Shown here: piece by piece, positions 34,926 to 44,400 of the stretch
Numbering within the stretch: the stretch's first letter is position 1
Layout: the number at the start of each line of letters is the position of its first letter
DNA from: Caryophanales bacterium UBA743
Lineage (GTDB): Bacteria > Bacillota_I > Bacilli_A > RFN20 > CAG-826
NCBI GenBank assembly: GCA_002297365.1
Contig: DBKT01000010.1
Location: forward strand, 55,600 to 119,599
Length of the DNA: 64,000 nucleotides
Reading direction: 5' to 3'
The notes under the pieces: model-generated
Told to the model about the DNA's origin: nothing
Seen by the model: the letters and a program-made list of their open reading frames with translations, nothing else
Databases searched by the model: none
Translations under genes and position numbers: made by a program

Positions 34926-35900
34926 TTATTTTGCGAAAGGCTTCAAATCTTTCACACAGTCAGCCGGATAAATACGTTTTTCATCGTGATCCAAATCGAT
35001 AAGGACGTATTTCATATTGCCCATTCCAAGCTCATGCATATAGGTAAGCTGACGGAAGCCTTTGCGGGTTTCGATTCTTTCAACAAGGTCATGATTTTCT
35101 TCTTTTTTCATGGCATAGACGATGTCAACGGAAGCAGTATCTATCGCACAAATGTCCAAGGAAGAGAGAATTCCGACGTTCGGAGTGACAACAGGGGCTG
35201 CAGAGAGGCCTTCGCAATCGCAATCGACAGACATATTTCTCATAACGTTGATATAGGCGATATGACTCCCAAAGAAATCCACCGTCGCTTTGCTTGATTC
35301 CGTGATTCTTTCCATGAGTTCCTCTTTCCCAATCGACCACATGTCGGAACTATTTTCCTTGGTGTGAATCATTTTCTTGCCGATTCGCCCATCCGCGCAA
35401 CCAATGCCGATATTCTTATTGGAGCCGCCAAAGCCACCCATGACATGTCCCTTAAAATGGGTTAGCACCAGCATGGAATCATAATTCGTCTCATGAGACC
35501 CAACAGACATCGCAGTGAAATATTTCCCTCCTTTAACAGGAAGAAGAATGGTCCCATCCTCATCCATGATATCCACAGGGGCGAAATCCCAGCCATTTAT
35601 AGCTAGGGTTTTGCGATGTTCTTCCGTAGTATAACGGTCTCCTTCATAGTAGGTGTTCGTTTCGACAATGCTGGCGCCTTCCAAGTCTTCCTTCATAAGT
35701 TTCTTAACCCATTCACGAGGAAGGATATTTGGCCCATGGGCTTCGCCAGTATGGAGTTTGACAGCAACCCTCCCTTTCAGGTTGCCGCAAATTTTGCGAT
35801 AGGCTTTTTCCAAGCCCTTTTCGGATAAATCTCTTGTGAAATAGACGATAGACTCATTTCCGGTCCTTTCTTCATAAGGAATGTATTTGGTTTCTTTCAT
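34926..35900 (-). CDS. DUF362 family protein
   Basis: About 324 residues from the ATG at 35900, preceded by AGGAG. It matches the DUF362 layout: VAVKLHTGE near residue 45, IVETNTYYEGDR, LTHFKGHVMGGFGGSNKNIGIGCADG and SSLDICAIDTASVD near the end. The GGxxKNxGIG segment is the family signature. DUF362 proteins often accompany [4Fe-4S] ferredoxin domains, but none is fused here and only isolated Cys residues (GCADG, CDCEG) are present. Cytosolic; function unknown. Confidence 0.9.
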   Translation of the reverse strand: MKETKYIPYEERTGNESIVYFTRDLSEKGLEKAYRKICGNLKGRVAVKLHTGEAHGPNILPREWVKKLMKEDLEGASIVETNTYYEGDRYTTEEHRKTLAINGWDFAPVDIMDEDGTILLPVKGGKYFTAMSVGSHETNYDSMLVLTHFKGHVMGGFGGSNKNIGIGCADGRIGKKMIHTKENSSDMWSIGKEELMERITESSKATVDFFGSHIAYINVMRNMSVDCDCEGLSAAPVVTPNVGILSSLDICAIDTASVDIVYAMKKEENHDLVERIETRKGFRQLTYMHELGMGNMKYVLIDLDHDEKRIYPADCVKDLKPFAK

Positions 35901-36094
35901 TGTCTTTCTCCTGGTTTCAACCATTATAAGGCTATTTCAATAAGACTTCATAACGCGAAGCATTCGAAATCATTTTGCCCATCATGATATTTTTGTAACG
36001 CCGCTCGTTTTGATTCTTGGGATGCGCCACAAACGAAAAACAAACCGATGCTGATTTTCGCTTAATCGATATTCGTCTCTCCTTCTTTTTGTAA

Positions 36095-36134
36095 CGGAAT
36101 ATTCCGCTAGAAAAGAAACCTATATAATAGGGGC
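36095..36134 (+). promoter_or_regulatory. Promoter/operator of macrodomain gene, leaderless geometry
   Basis: TATAAT at 36123-36128 is followed by six bases and the ATG at 36135. A perfect 12-bp palindrome CGGAATATTCCG (36095-36106) sits where the -35 box would be, suggesting a repressor or activator site. Confidence 0.55.
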
Positions 36135-36860
36135 ATGCACGAAAACGAATTGATCGAGTATCTGGCAAAATACAATGGTTTTGCGAAAGACTATAAGAAT
36201 CTTTTCCCAAACAAAGAAGAAACCATTCGTCTTCTTTTGAAAATCACCTTGCCAAATGATTTAGACTCTTCTTTTTTCGAAATGGAGCAGGATTTTATTC
36301 GCCATATGAATTCCCGAATTCAAATCGCGGATTCAAAGAGTCTAATTTGCATAGATGGGGTTGCTCTTTTCTTAGGGAATCCTCTTTTCATTAAAGCAGA
36401 CGCCTTAATGGATCCCCTCTTTTCTTCCTTCTATGAACCTAAGTCTCTCATGAGCAGAGAACTTAGTGACGATATCATCTTCCATGGCGGAATCGAAATC
36501 CGCAAAGAACTATTAGAAGAACTCAGTCAGCAAGGACATGAAATGTCGGAAGGAGAAATTCATATCACAAAAGGATACGCCCTCCCTTTCAAAGAAATCA
36601 TTCATTGCTCTTTTCCGAATGAATTAAAAACCAACGAGGATGTGGAAACCTTCTCTGAAACTTATTTAAACGCGCTAAGAACATTCTTGAAACAAACAGG
36701 GAAAACCCTCGTCGTCCCCTTGCTAGCCGCTAAAAAAGATGAGAATGTCTTCTTCATCAAAACAGCGAAATCCTTTCTTAAAACAATGGGCAGCAAGAAA
36801 AACGTCATCTTTGCAACAAATGATGGAAATATATACGAGCAATCGTCGTTTTTGTTTTAA
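36135..36860 (+). CDS. Diverged macrodomain protein (ADP-ribose hydrolase-like)
   Basis: A 241-residue protein. The N-terminal 60 residues resemble the lead region of zinc-type macrodomain ADP-ribosyl hydrolases (FFEMEQDFIRH). FHGGIEIRKELLEEL and GEIHITKGYALPFKEIIHCSFP then match macrodomain motifs in order, including the late strand ending in IIH. The usual NAAN and GGG loops that bind ADP-ribose are missing; the aligned stretch is LFLGNPLFIKADALM. It is either a fast-evolved binder or an inactive relative. It stands alone with its own promoter. Confidence 0.6.
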   Translation: MHENELIEYLAKYNGFAKDYKNLFPNKEETIRLLLKITLPNDLDSSFFEMEQDFIRHMNSRIQIADSKSLICIDGVALFLGNPLFIKADALMDPLFSSFYEPKSLMSRELSDDIIFHGGIEIRKELLEELSQQGHEMSEGEIHITKGYALPFKEIIHCSFPNELKTNEDVETFSETYLNALRTFLKQTGKTLVVPLLAAKKDENVFFIKTAKSFLKTMGSKKNVIFATNDGNIYEQSSFLF

Positions 36861-36941
36861 TTTGTTTTGTCAATATTTCTTTTTAACAAGAAAAAAATTA
36901 GAATTGTTTTAACACATTTCGATTTCATAAAGGAGGGCATT

Positions 36942-37496
36942 ATGGCTAAAAAGAAATCAAAGAAAAAATCGACATTAGGGCAGATTTTAGGACTCTTTGG
37001 AAGTATCCTAGGGATTGCCGCCGTCTTCATGGGGTTCTTAAACTTCGTAACTTTAACTGGCAAACTAACAGAGAAAACGTTTGGAACTTTAACTGGTTTC
37101 CAAGCTGCTTTCGGTGCAAAAGCAGCCGTTGGTGATAAACCGAACTGGGCCTCATTTGTGACCGGTTTCACTTCAAACGGAGAAATCACATTAGCTAGCA
37201 AAACTGGCATCCTTGTTCTTTTCATCTTGCTTTTAGCGGGTGCTCTCGTTCTTCTTCTTGGAAGCCTTATGAAAGGCAAGTTCGGGAAATTCTTGATGGT
37301 TGTCGGTGGAGCAGCACTCATCGCTGGCGCCATTATGGCATTTTGTTCCATCAGTCTTTGCAGCTTCAAAAACGGAGACAATGACGCGATTGGATCGGAA
37401 TATTCTCTTGGAATTGGCGCTATTTTAGCCGGCGTTCTTGGCGGAATCGGCGGCGTGGCTGGCTTAGGTTCTGGAATTGTCGGTTTAGTTAAGTAA
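36942..37496 (+). CDS. Small four-span membrane protein
   Basis: I choose the ATG at 36942, directly after AAAGGAGGGC; 184 residues. A Lys-rich cytosolic start (MAKKKSKKKS) precedes four hydrophobic segments near residues 14-32, 85-105, 112-132 and 150-180. The last is Gly-rich (GAILAGVLGGIGGVAGLGSG). No family is recognised. A hairpin with T run follows. Confidence 0.75.
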   Translation: MAKKKSKKKSTLGQILGLFGSILGIAAVFMGFLNFVTLTGKLTEKTFGTLTGFQAAFGAKAAVGDKPNWASFVTGFTSNGEITLASKTGILVLFILLLAGALVLLLGSLMKGKFGKFLMVVGGAALIAGAIMAFCSISLCSFKNGDNDAIGSEYSLGIGAILAGVLGGIGGVAGLGSGIVGLVK

Positions 37497-37509
37497 TGCC
37501 TTAGCGATA

Positions 37510-37547
37510 GAGGGTCTTCGGTTTCTCCCGTTGACTCTCTTTTTTTA
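37510..37547 (+). terminator. Terminator-like hairpin after membrane protein gene
   Basis: AGAGGGTC and GACTCTCT pair with a bulge around the TTCGGTTTCTCCCGTT loop, followed by a run of seven Ts. Confidence 0.65.
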
Positions 37548-37568
37548 TGCTAAAATTCTTCTCGTCTT

Positions 37569-38681
37569 ATGATTTATTTTGACAATGCAGCAAATAGGCC
37601 CGTAAAAAAGGAAGTATTGGATGAACTCATAAAAACAGAAACGGAATTCATAGGGAATTCTAATTCCTCTCATGAAGCAGGTCTTTTAGCGCACGAAAAA
37701 TATCTTTCTTTGGAGAAAGAAATCATGCAAGCGTTGGACTTAGATCCAGCTGCCTATGATTTCGTTTTCACTTCGGGAGCAACAGAATCGAATAATCTGG
37801 CCATAAAAGGGATGTACGAAAGCTATTCCGGTTTTGGAAATACATTGTTGTCTTCCGAATTTGAGCATTCCTCCACCAATGCTACAATGGCCTATCTCAA
37901 GGATAGAGGAGCAAACGTATCTCTTATTTCCACTACAAACGATGGGAAATTATCCATTGATGATTTAAAAAACAAATTGGACGATAACTGCATTCTTTTA
38001 ACCTTATCTCTTGTGGAATCTGAAGTCGGAACCGTCCAAAAGTATCAAGACGTGCAAAAGGCTCTTGAAGGAAGGCAATGCAAACTCCTTTTGGACGCCA
38101 CGCAGGCATTTGGCAAAATACCTTTGCATCTAAACGGCATCGATATGATTTCTTTTGGAGGGCATAAGTTCGGAGGAATCACAGGAACAGGAGCCCTTTT
38201 AAAGAAAAAAGAAATCATTCTCACCCCTCTCTTACACGGAGGGAAAGCGGAAAGCCCATATCGAAGCGGAAGCACTCCGCTTGGACTCTTTTCCTCTTTT
38301 GTGAAAGCCCTGACTCTATCTCTATCCACATTAGAAAAGAACTACGCCTATGTAAGTGGCCTTTCATCGTATCTTAGAAACGCTTTGCTAAGCATTTCTG
38401 ATATACGTCTCAACTCTTTTGAGGGGAATCCTTATATCAATAATTTCTCTTTGAAAGACGTTCCTGGTGGAGATATGGTGAAATATCTTTCTTCCAAAGG
38501 GATTTGTATTTCGCAAAAGAGCGCTTGCAGCATTCCCCAAACTCCATCGAAAGTCATTAACGCCATCTATCATGATAAACAAAGAGCCCTTACCTCTTTC
38601 CGTATCTCATTATCCGAAAATAACACAAAAGAAGAAATCAACGCGCTTGTAGAAGCGATAAGGAGTTACCATGCCCTCTAA
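37569..38681 (+). CDS. Cysteine desulfurase (NifS/IscS-like)
   Basis: A 370-residue aminotransferase-V enzyme. YFDNAANRP is the N-terminal signature, TSGATESNN binds the PLP phosphate, the PLP Lys is in SFGGHKFGGITG (about residue 200) and the catalytic Cys is in KSACSIP near residue 319. It releases sulfur from cysteine as an enzyme-bound persulfide. The ATG has no Shine-Dalgarno, and a TAAAAT box lies 12 nt upstream, so the 5' leader is very short. Its end overlaps the TtcA-like gene by 11 bp, suggesting direct sulfur delivery to tRNA thiolation. Confidence 0.93.
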   Translation: MIYFDNAANRPVKKEVLDELIKTETEFIGNSNSSHEAGLLAHEKYLSLEKEIMQALDLDPAAYDFVFTSGATESNNLAIKGMYESYSGFGNTLLSSEFEHSSTNATMAYLKDRGANVSLISTTNDGKLSIDDLKNKLDDNCILLTLSLVESEVGTVQKYQDVQKALEGRQCKLLLDATQAFGKIPLHLNGIDMISFGGHKFGGITGTGALLKKKEIILTPLLHGGKAESPYRSGSTPLGLFSSFVKALTLSLSTLEKNYAYVSGLSSYLRNALLSISDIRLNSFEGNPYINNFSLKDVPGGDMVKYLSSKGICISQKSACSIPQTPSKVINAIYHDKQRALTSFRISLSENNTKEEINALVEAIRSYHAL

Positions 38682-39651
38682 GAAAGAAAGAATATTGACA
38701 AGAGAAGAAGCCATTGAACGCTCTTTGGATACGGAATTCCGTTATACGATTTGGCGAAGATTCATCGCTGCTTTAGGCAATTATCAGCTTATCCTTCCGG
38801 GAGATAAAATCTGCGTTTGCATCTCTGGAGGAAAAGACTCCATGCTGATGGGCCTCCTATTTAAGCATCTTAAAAAATACTCCAGCGTTCCTTTTGACGT
38901 GGAATTCCTTGTGATGAACCCAGGTTATAACGAATTAAACCTTCAAATCATCAAAAATAATCTTCAAACCCTACAAATCCCTGCCAGAATTGTGGAAACA
39001 GATATTTTTGATATCGCCAATAGCACGTCGGAATCTCCTTGCTATCTCTGCGCAAGAATGAGAAGAGGAGCCCTTTACCGTATTGCAAAAAGCCTTGGTT
39101 GCAACAAAATCGCCCTTGGCCACCACTACGATGACGTTATTGAGACGACATTGATGAATATGCTGAATTCCGGCTCTTTTCAAACGATGTTGCCAAAGCT
39201 TCATTCCGACCATTATGAAGGAATGGAAATCATTCGCCCTCTTTACCTCGTTCATGAAGAAAGCGTTCTCGCTTGGAAAAAATACAACAAGCTCACCTTC
39301 ATTCAATGCGCTTGCCGATTCACGGAGAATTGCTCCATATGTGATAATGGCTCTGGGGGATCACAACGTCAAAAAACCAAAGCCCTTATCAAACAATTAA
39401 TGGTCACTTATTCCCCGATGGTTGAGAAGAACATTTTCAAAGCAGGAGGAAATGTCGTCTTAGATAAGGTGCTTGGTTATAAAGAAGAAGGCAAATATCA
39501 TAACTATTTGGAAACCTATGATGAAGATGGCGAACGAATCAATCAAAGGATTTCTTCCTTGAATTTAGAAAAAGACGCGGTCGACAAAGCGGAAAACGAG
39601 CATCGCGCTTTAAAAGAAGACGACACTTTCTATAACCGTTTTAAACAATAA
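38671..39651 (+). CDS. TtcA/TilS-family PP-loop ATPase, tRNA thiolation
   Basis: A 326-residue PP-loop protein. The ATP loop CISGGKDSMLMG lies near residues 50-61, the CxxC pair is in PCYLCARMRRG and GHHYDDVIET matches the TtcA helix. A further Cys cluster CACRFTENCSIC near residue 215-230 could ligate a cluster or carry persulfide. In TtcA the chemistry is 2-thiolation of tRNA cytidine. The overlap with cysteine desulfurase supports sulfur relay. The C-terminal 70 residues are charged and atypical. Confidence 0.85.
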   Translation: MPSKKERILTREEAIERSLDTEFRYTIWRRFIAALGNYQLILPGDKICVCISGGKDSMLMGLLFKHLKKYSSVPFDVEFLVMNPGYNELNLQIIKNNLQTLQIPARIVETDIFDIANSTSESPCYLCARMRRGALYRIAKSLGCNKIALGHHYDDVIETTLMNMLNSGSFQTMLPKLHSDHYEGMEIIRPLYLVHEESVLAWKKYNKLTFIQCACRFTENCSICDNGSGGSQRQKTKALIKQLMVTYSPMVEKNIFKAGGNVVLDKVLGYKEEGKYHNYLETYDEDGERINQRISSLNLEKDAVDKAENEHRALKEDDTFYNRFKQ

Positions 39652-39899
39652 GCAGTAACGCTTATTTCACTTAGTTTTAGCTTTTTGCTTTGTTTTCGTA
39701 ATGAAGGGAGATATCGAATTCTGCGTAAATGCGGATTTAGGCCATGACGAATACGCCTCATTTCCCTATAAGGCCAACGATGGTGGAACTCACCCCACTC
39801 CCTAACGCTTCGCTCAAAAGTTTGCTAAATTTTTCCATGCAAGCCTTCCTCACTGTTTCTTGAATAAAAACATTGTGAGAAACCTGCTCTCGACTTTAT

Positions 39900-41177
39900 T
39901 TATGCTCTTAATGAAGTGAAAGGCACAACATAAACGCCGTCTTTTCTTTTGTATGCAGCATTCGTTAAACCACAAATGACGCACAAGGCTTTGGCGCTTT
40001 TCCCGCCTTCTTTTCGTATAGAATTATCAATTCTCACCAAATTTTCTGCAGCTTCATCGATTTGATTTGCACCTAATTTGATTTCAAACCCGCACCACTC
40101 CCCATCTTCTAGTTCTATAATGGCATCTATTTCATCGTTTCTATAATCTTGATAATGATACAGTTTAGCGTTAAATGATTCAGAATAGGTATACAGATCC
40201 CTTTCCACTAAAGATTCAAAAAGAAAGCCCAAAAGGTTTAGATCGTTCAACAGTTTTTCTTTCGTTAAATTCAATATTGCACAAGGAAGAGAGGGATCCT
40301 CGAAATGACGTTTCTCGCTTTGTTTTACCCTCACCGAAGACCTTAGATTAATCGAGAACGGAGGAATGTTTTCTGTGATATAGAGTTTATTAAGCAAATT
40401 CAAATAATCCGATAAAGTATCGATATTAATATCATCGAAATCTTTTTCTTTAATATCATTCTTTAATGTTTTATTAGTAACTGTCGTGGCTTCATTTCGA
40501 CTCAACGATCGAAGCAACAGTTCAAACTTATGTTGGTTTCTTTTTACGTTATCTACTTTGTAAATATCTTCATTAATAAGGGATTTGATATATTCCTTCG
40601 CAATAAGCACACCTTGTTCAGCAGACATATCTTCGTTTACCGCAGGCCATCCGCCAATCAAGACTAAATTAATCAATTCGTTCAAATCAACCTCGCCAGT
40701 AAGGAGGTCAATGGCATTGTTATAACAAATATCTTTAAGTGAAACTTTTCCATTGGAACGCCCTGATTCAAATAGAGACATCGGTCTCATTTTTAATCTA
40801 GCTATCCGCCCTGTTCCAGAATGAATATATTTTTCCTTGTTCACGGTTGCAGACCCTGTAAGGATAAATTGCCCCTTAAGTGGGAAAGAATCCACTTTTC
40901 CCCTAACCGCATCCCACAAAGAAGGAACTTCTTGCCATTCGTCGATTAAATGAGGAATGTTTCCTTCTAAAGCCAACTCTGGGTTTAATTCAGCCAATTT
41001 CTTATTGTTAAAATTTCCTTTAGGATCCGCTAACAAAAACTCACTATTGGAATGATGTCTACTCGTCCACGTTTTACCACACCATTTAGGCCCTTCAATA
41101 TAAATCGCACCAAACGTCTTTAGATAAAGCTCAATCTTATCGTCTATTAGTCTTTTTTTGTAGTTGTTTGTTTTCAT
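39900..41177 (-). CDS. AAA ATPase with DUF4143 domain
   Basis: I choose the ATG at 41177, preceded by AAGGTGA; 425 residues. The AAA_14 P-loop EGPKWCGKTWT (about residues 25-35) is followed by a Walker B-like HLIDEWQEVP and the sensor ILTGSATV. The C-terminal DUF4143 half has a nuclease-like segment DEIDAIIELEDGEWCGFEIKLG resembling the PD-(D/E)xK core. Such proteins are widespread orphan ATPases, often variable between strains and proposed to be selfish or defence-related. The upstream 23-bp repeats suggest autoregulation. Confidence 0.9.
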   Translation of the reverse strand: MKTNNYKKRLIDDKIELYLKTFGAIYIEGPKWCGKTWTSRHHSNSEFLLADPKGNFNNKKLAELNPELALEGNIPHLIDEWQEVPSLWDAVRGKVDSFPLKGQFILTGSATVNKEKYIHSGTGRIARLKMRPMSLFESGRSNGKVSLKDICYNNAIDLLTGEVDLNELINLVLIGGWPAVNEDMSAEQGVLIAKEYIKSLINEDIYKVDNVKRNQHKFELLLRSLSRNEATTVTNKTLKNDIKEKDFDDINIDTLSDYLNLLNKLYITENIPPFSINLRSSVRVKQSEKRHFEDPSLPCAILNLTKEKLLNDLNLLGFLFESLVERDLYTYSESFNAKLYHYQDYRNDEIDAIIELEDGEWCGFEIKLGANQIDEAAENLVRIDNSIRKEGGKSAKALCVICGLTNAAYKRKDGVYVVPFTSLRA

Positions 41178-41202
41178 ATTTTTCACCTTAGAAATTATAT
41201 TC

Positions 41203-41317
41203 CATTCCGATGGATTAGACAATTTCATTCCGTGAGATTTCATGTTTTCATTCCGTGAGATTTTATGTTTTCATTCTAATAGATTTCATATTTTCATTCC
41301 GAGAGATTTCATAATTC
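41203..41317. repeat. Five tandem 23-bp repeats upstream of AAA/DUF4143 gene
   Basis: Units start at 41203, 41226, 41249, 41272 and 41295, exactly 23 bp apart, each opening CATTC. Units 2, 3 and 5 agree with CATTCCGtGAGATTTcATgttTT with few changes; units 1 and 4 are diverged. The array begins 26 bp upstream of the start codon and may bind a regulator. Confidence 0.8.
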
Positions 41318-41398
41318 AGTGGAAAATGATTATATGTTATTAATTAGAAACGTCCGTTTATTCGCTGCTCATAAAAGGGTTCCAAGCGCGTTTTAAAG

Positions 41399-41433
41399 AA
41401 AAAAAAGCCATTAAGTTTTTATTCCTTAATGGC
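41399..41433 (-). terminator. Terminator of GH3 operon 1
   Basis: GCCATTAAG and CTTAATGGC pair over 9 bp with a 9-nt loop. The minus strand continues with a long T run. Confidence 0.88.
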
Positions 41434-41459
41434 CTTTTAGGATGTTAGTTAAGCGTGTA

Positions 41460-44400
41460 TTAAAGCGCGCTTGTGAGGGCGTCGGTAAGCAAGTCAATGA
41501 AATCGAAATTGAAGTTGGCGGTTGCCATTGGTTTCATTGTAATTGTGTTTTCTCCACTCACTAAATCGATAGTGCCCATCTTAAATGGGAAGTTGGTATA
41601 CCAATGTGGGGAGTTGATGCTTGCATCTGCCCATTGTCCCTCTTCACTTCCGAAGGTGTAAGCCTTTCCGTTAACCGTAATGCTTTCAAAGAGAGCACTC
41701 CAAGTTGTGGTGTTTGCACCAAATGGCATGGAAGCATAGAGATCAGCTTTGGCCGCTTTATCACTATTGAATTTGAAGTTGAAGGTGGCATTTTGTGATT
41801 TGTTAACCCATTTTCCATTACTGGCTGCGCCACATTCTCTTGCGTATGTGCTTTCAGCAAACTCCTCACTTGTGGTGAAATAATCCTCTGCTTCGTATTT
41901 GTTCACCTCACGCAATTCGGCTTGGACATCTAATAGTTCGAAATAGTCAAAGTTTACTACTGATTCTGCGAATGGAACGATTTCGATGACGTTAATGCCT
42001 TTCGTGAAGTTGACGGTTGCAATATGCTCACTGGTAGCCTTATACCAATTCGTAAGAACTTTGCAGGTTGCTTCTTGATCAATACTAACTGCTTTTCCGT
42101 TTATTTTAATTTCTTTGATGTTATCCTTGACGACTACATCAGCGTTGCTAGGCAAAGAAATATTCAGTTCACCTGGGGCGTTCTTTGGGCTATAGAAATC
42201 AATTCGATAGCTTTCCGCGCCATTGATGTGGTCGATCATGTTATCGTTGCTGCATTGATGCGCTTTTTGGGTAATCTTAGCGGCAGTTGGATTGATGATA
42301 TTCATGTGTTCGGCTTCGATGATATAGTCGAAATATTGAATGTCTTCTACAGGTTCGCTAGATGTAGGAGTCACGTTTCCGCTTGCTGCTGGAACATCGT
42401 TAGATCCGGATGGTTCAGGTGTGTCATCTTTCTTATTTGCTAAGACACCGGCAACGATGCCAATGCATGCAGACAAAGCCACAACAACCGAGCCAAAGAT
42501 GATTAATTGTTGCTTTTTCTTCTTTGGTAAAGAAGGTTTTTTCTTTGTTTCTGATGAGATTTCTTCTATTTCTTTATTATCTTTTTGATCCATTTTTTTA
42601 TTTCCTTTCTTTTTCATTGTGAAAATGTAAGAGAGAACTAAGAGCGTAATGCATGCTCCCGTAATAACACCGACAGCTATTTCAGCGCCTAACATGGCAT
42701 TGAAATACCAAGGAGTTATTTTGATGATCTTTGTGCTGCTATCGATTCCGTTCATTGCCATAGAATGAGCGACAACATACAAGATGTTTTTAGCGGATTT
42801 TCTTAAAGCTTGGCAGACTGTTGGATTATTTCTATAGTCGCCCCAAAGCTCTTGAATATTGTTCGAACCACGTAACCATAAGTCGTTTCCAGCAATAATT
42901 GCTTCCGCTCTTGTTCCGCCTTCACGCATATAGGTTCCGGTCGCAGAGTCTGTTTCGACTAAACCAACAAAGCCCCATTCGTTTCTAAGGACGTTTGTTA
43001 ACAAGCCTTTATGTTTGCCAGCCCAAATGCAACCAATTCTGTTCAAAGAAGACATGACACCATTAGCTTTGCCATCGGTAACCGCTTCTTCGAATGCTTT
43101 TAAGTAGATTTCACGGATGGATTGTTCATTGGCCCAAGTCGTTCCACCGCAGCGATAGATTTCTTGGTCGTTTAAGACTAAGTGTTTGATGTTGACGATA
43201 GCGCCATTCTCTTGCAAGCCTTGCACTTCATAGTTGAGAATTCTTCCCGATAAGAAGCTATCTTCAGAGAAATACTCCCAGTTTCTTCCACCATATGTAG
43301 ATCTATGAATGCCTGCGCCGGTGCCGTAAATCTCACCGACATTCGCATGCATCATTTCTAAGCTGAAAGCATTGCACACTTTTTTAACAAGCTCATTGTT
43401 CCATGTTGAAGCAAGGTTGATTCCACTAGGGAAAGCCATGAATGTGTCAACATCACCATTTCTTGTTGATTTTGGTGTGTCCGTTTTCACTCCAGCAGGG
43501 CCGTCATGAGCAAGGACGGATGGGGAAGAGATACTTGTAACACCATTGATGATATGAGAGCCAACGCCACATAATTGAGTTGTTTCTTTAAAGGACATTT
43601 GGTTCAACAAATCTTCCCAAAGAGGGTCATCAAATTCCTTATCCATCATAGAAGCTAAGGTCAATTCACCAATAGGCGAGGTAACAGAACGATACTTTGG
43701 CATCTTTGCACTTTCGTCAATTTCAATGCCGTGAGTATATTGCATGTCTTTGACCATAGTGGCATTCAAGGCATTCAACTCCACTTTTTTAGGATAAGTG
43801 TTTTTCCAATCGTTTCTCGATAAATAAGTAATCTTTTGATCGCTTGTTCCTTCATATAAGTTAAGGTCAGCGTTATCAAATTGATTTGTAACTTGGACAT
43901 TAGTCTTTGACTTTGAATACTTCACAAAATCATCGTCTTTATAGTTGAATTTTTTAGCGAAGTTCTTATTTCCGTCATAGTCCATTCCAGAAGATGCACT
44001 CTTCCCTTTTTGAGCTAAGATGTTATTTAAAGCGTCGTGAGCATTCTTTCCGAAGGACAAATAATAATCGCCCTTTTCAAGGATGTATGTCTTTTTATTG
44101 TAGCTATCGTATGATTTGAATTCGTATTCATCGATATCAATCACGACAGTTTGGCTTTTGCCAGGTGCTAATAAGTCGGTTTTTGCATAGCCAACAAGTT
44201 CTACGGAAGCTTTTTCAATTTTGTTTTGTTTATCGTATTCTGTATACGGCTTTTGCAAATAGATTTGCACGACATCTTTACCTGCGACATCACCGGTGTT
44301 TGTCACTTTTAAAGACGCTCTATACTTATCACCGTTTTTTGTGACGTTATAATCAGTATATTCAAATTGTGTATAGGATAAGCCATAGCCAAATGGATAA

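Noticed and set aside
41203..41317. CRISPR array
   Set aside because: The period is only 23 bp with no distinct spacers between repeats, and no cas gene is present. It is a plain tandem repeat.
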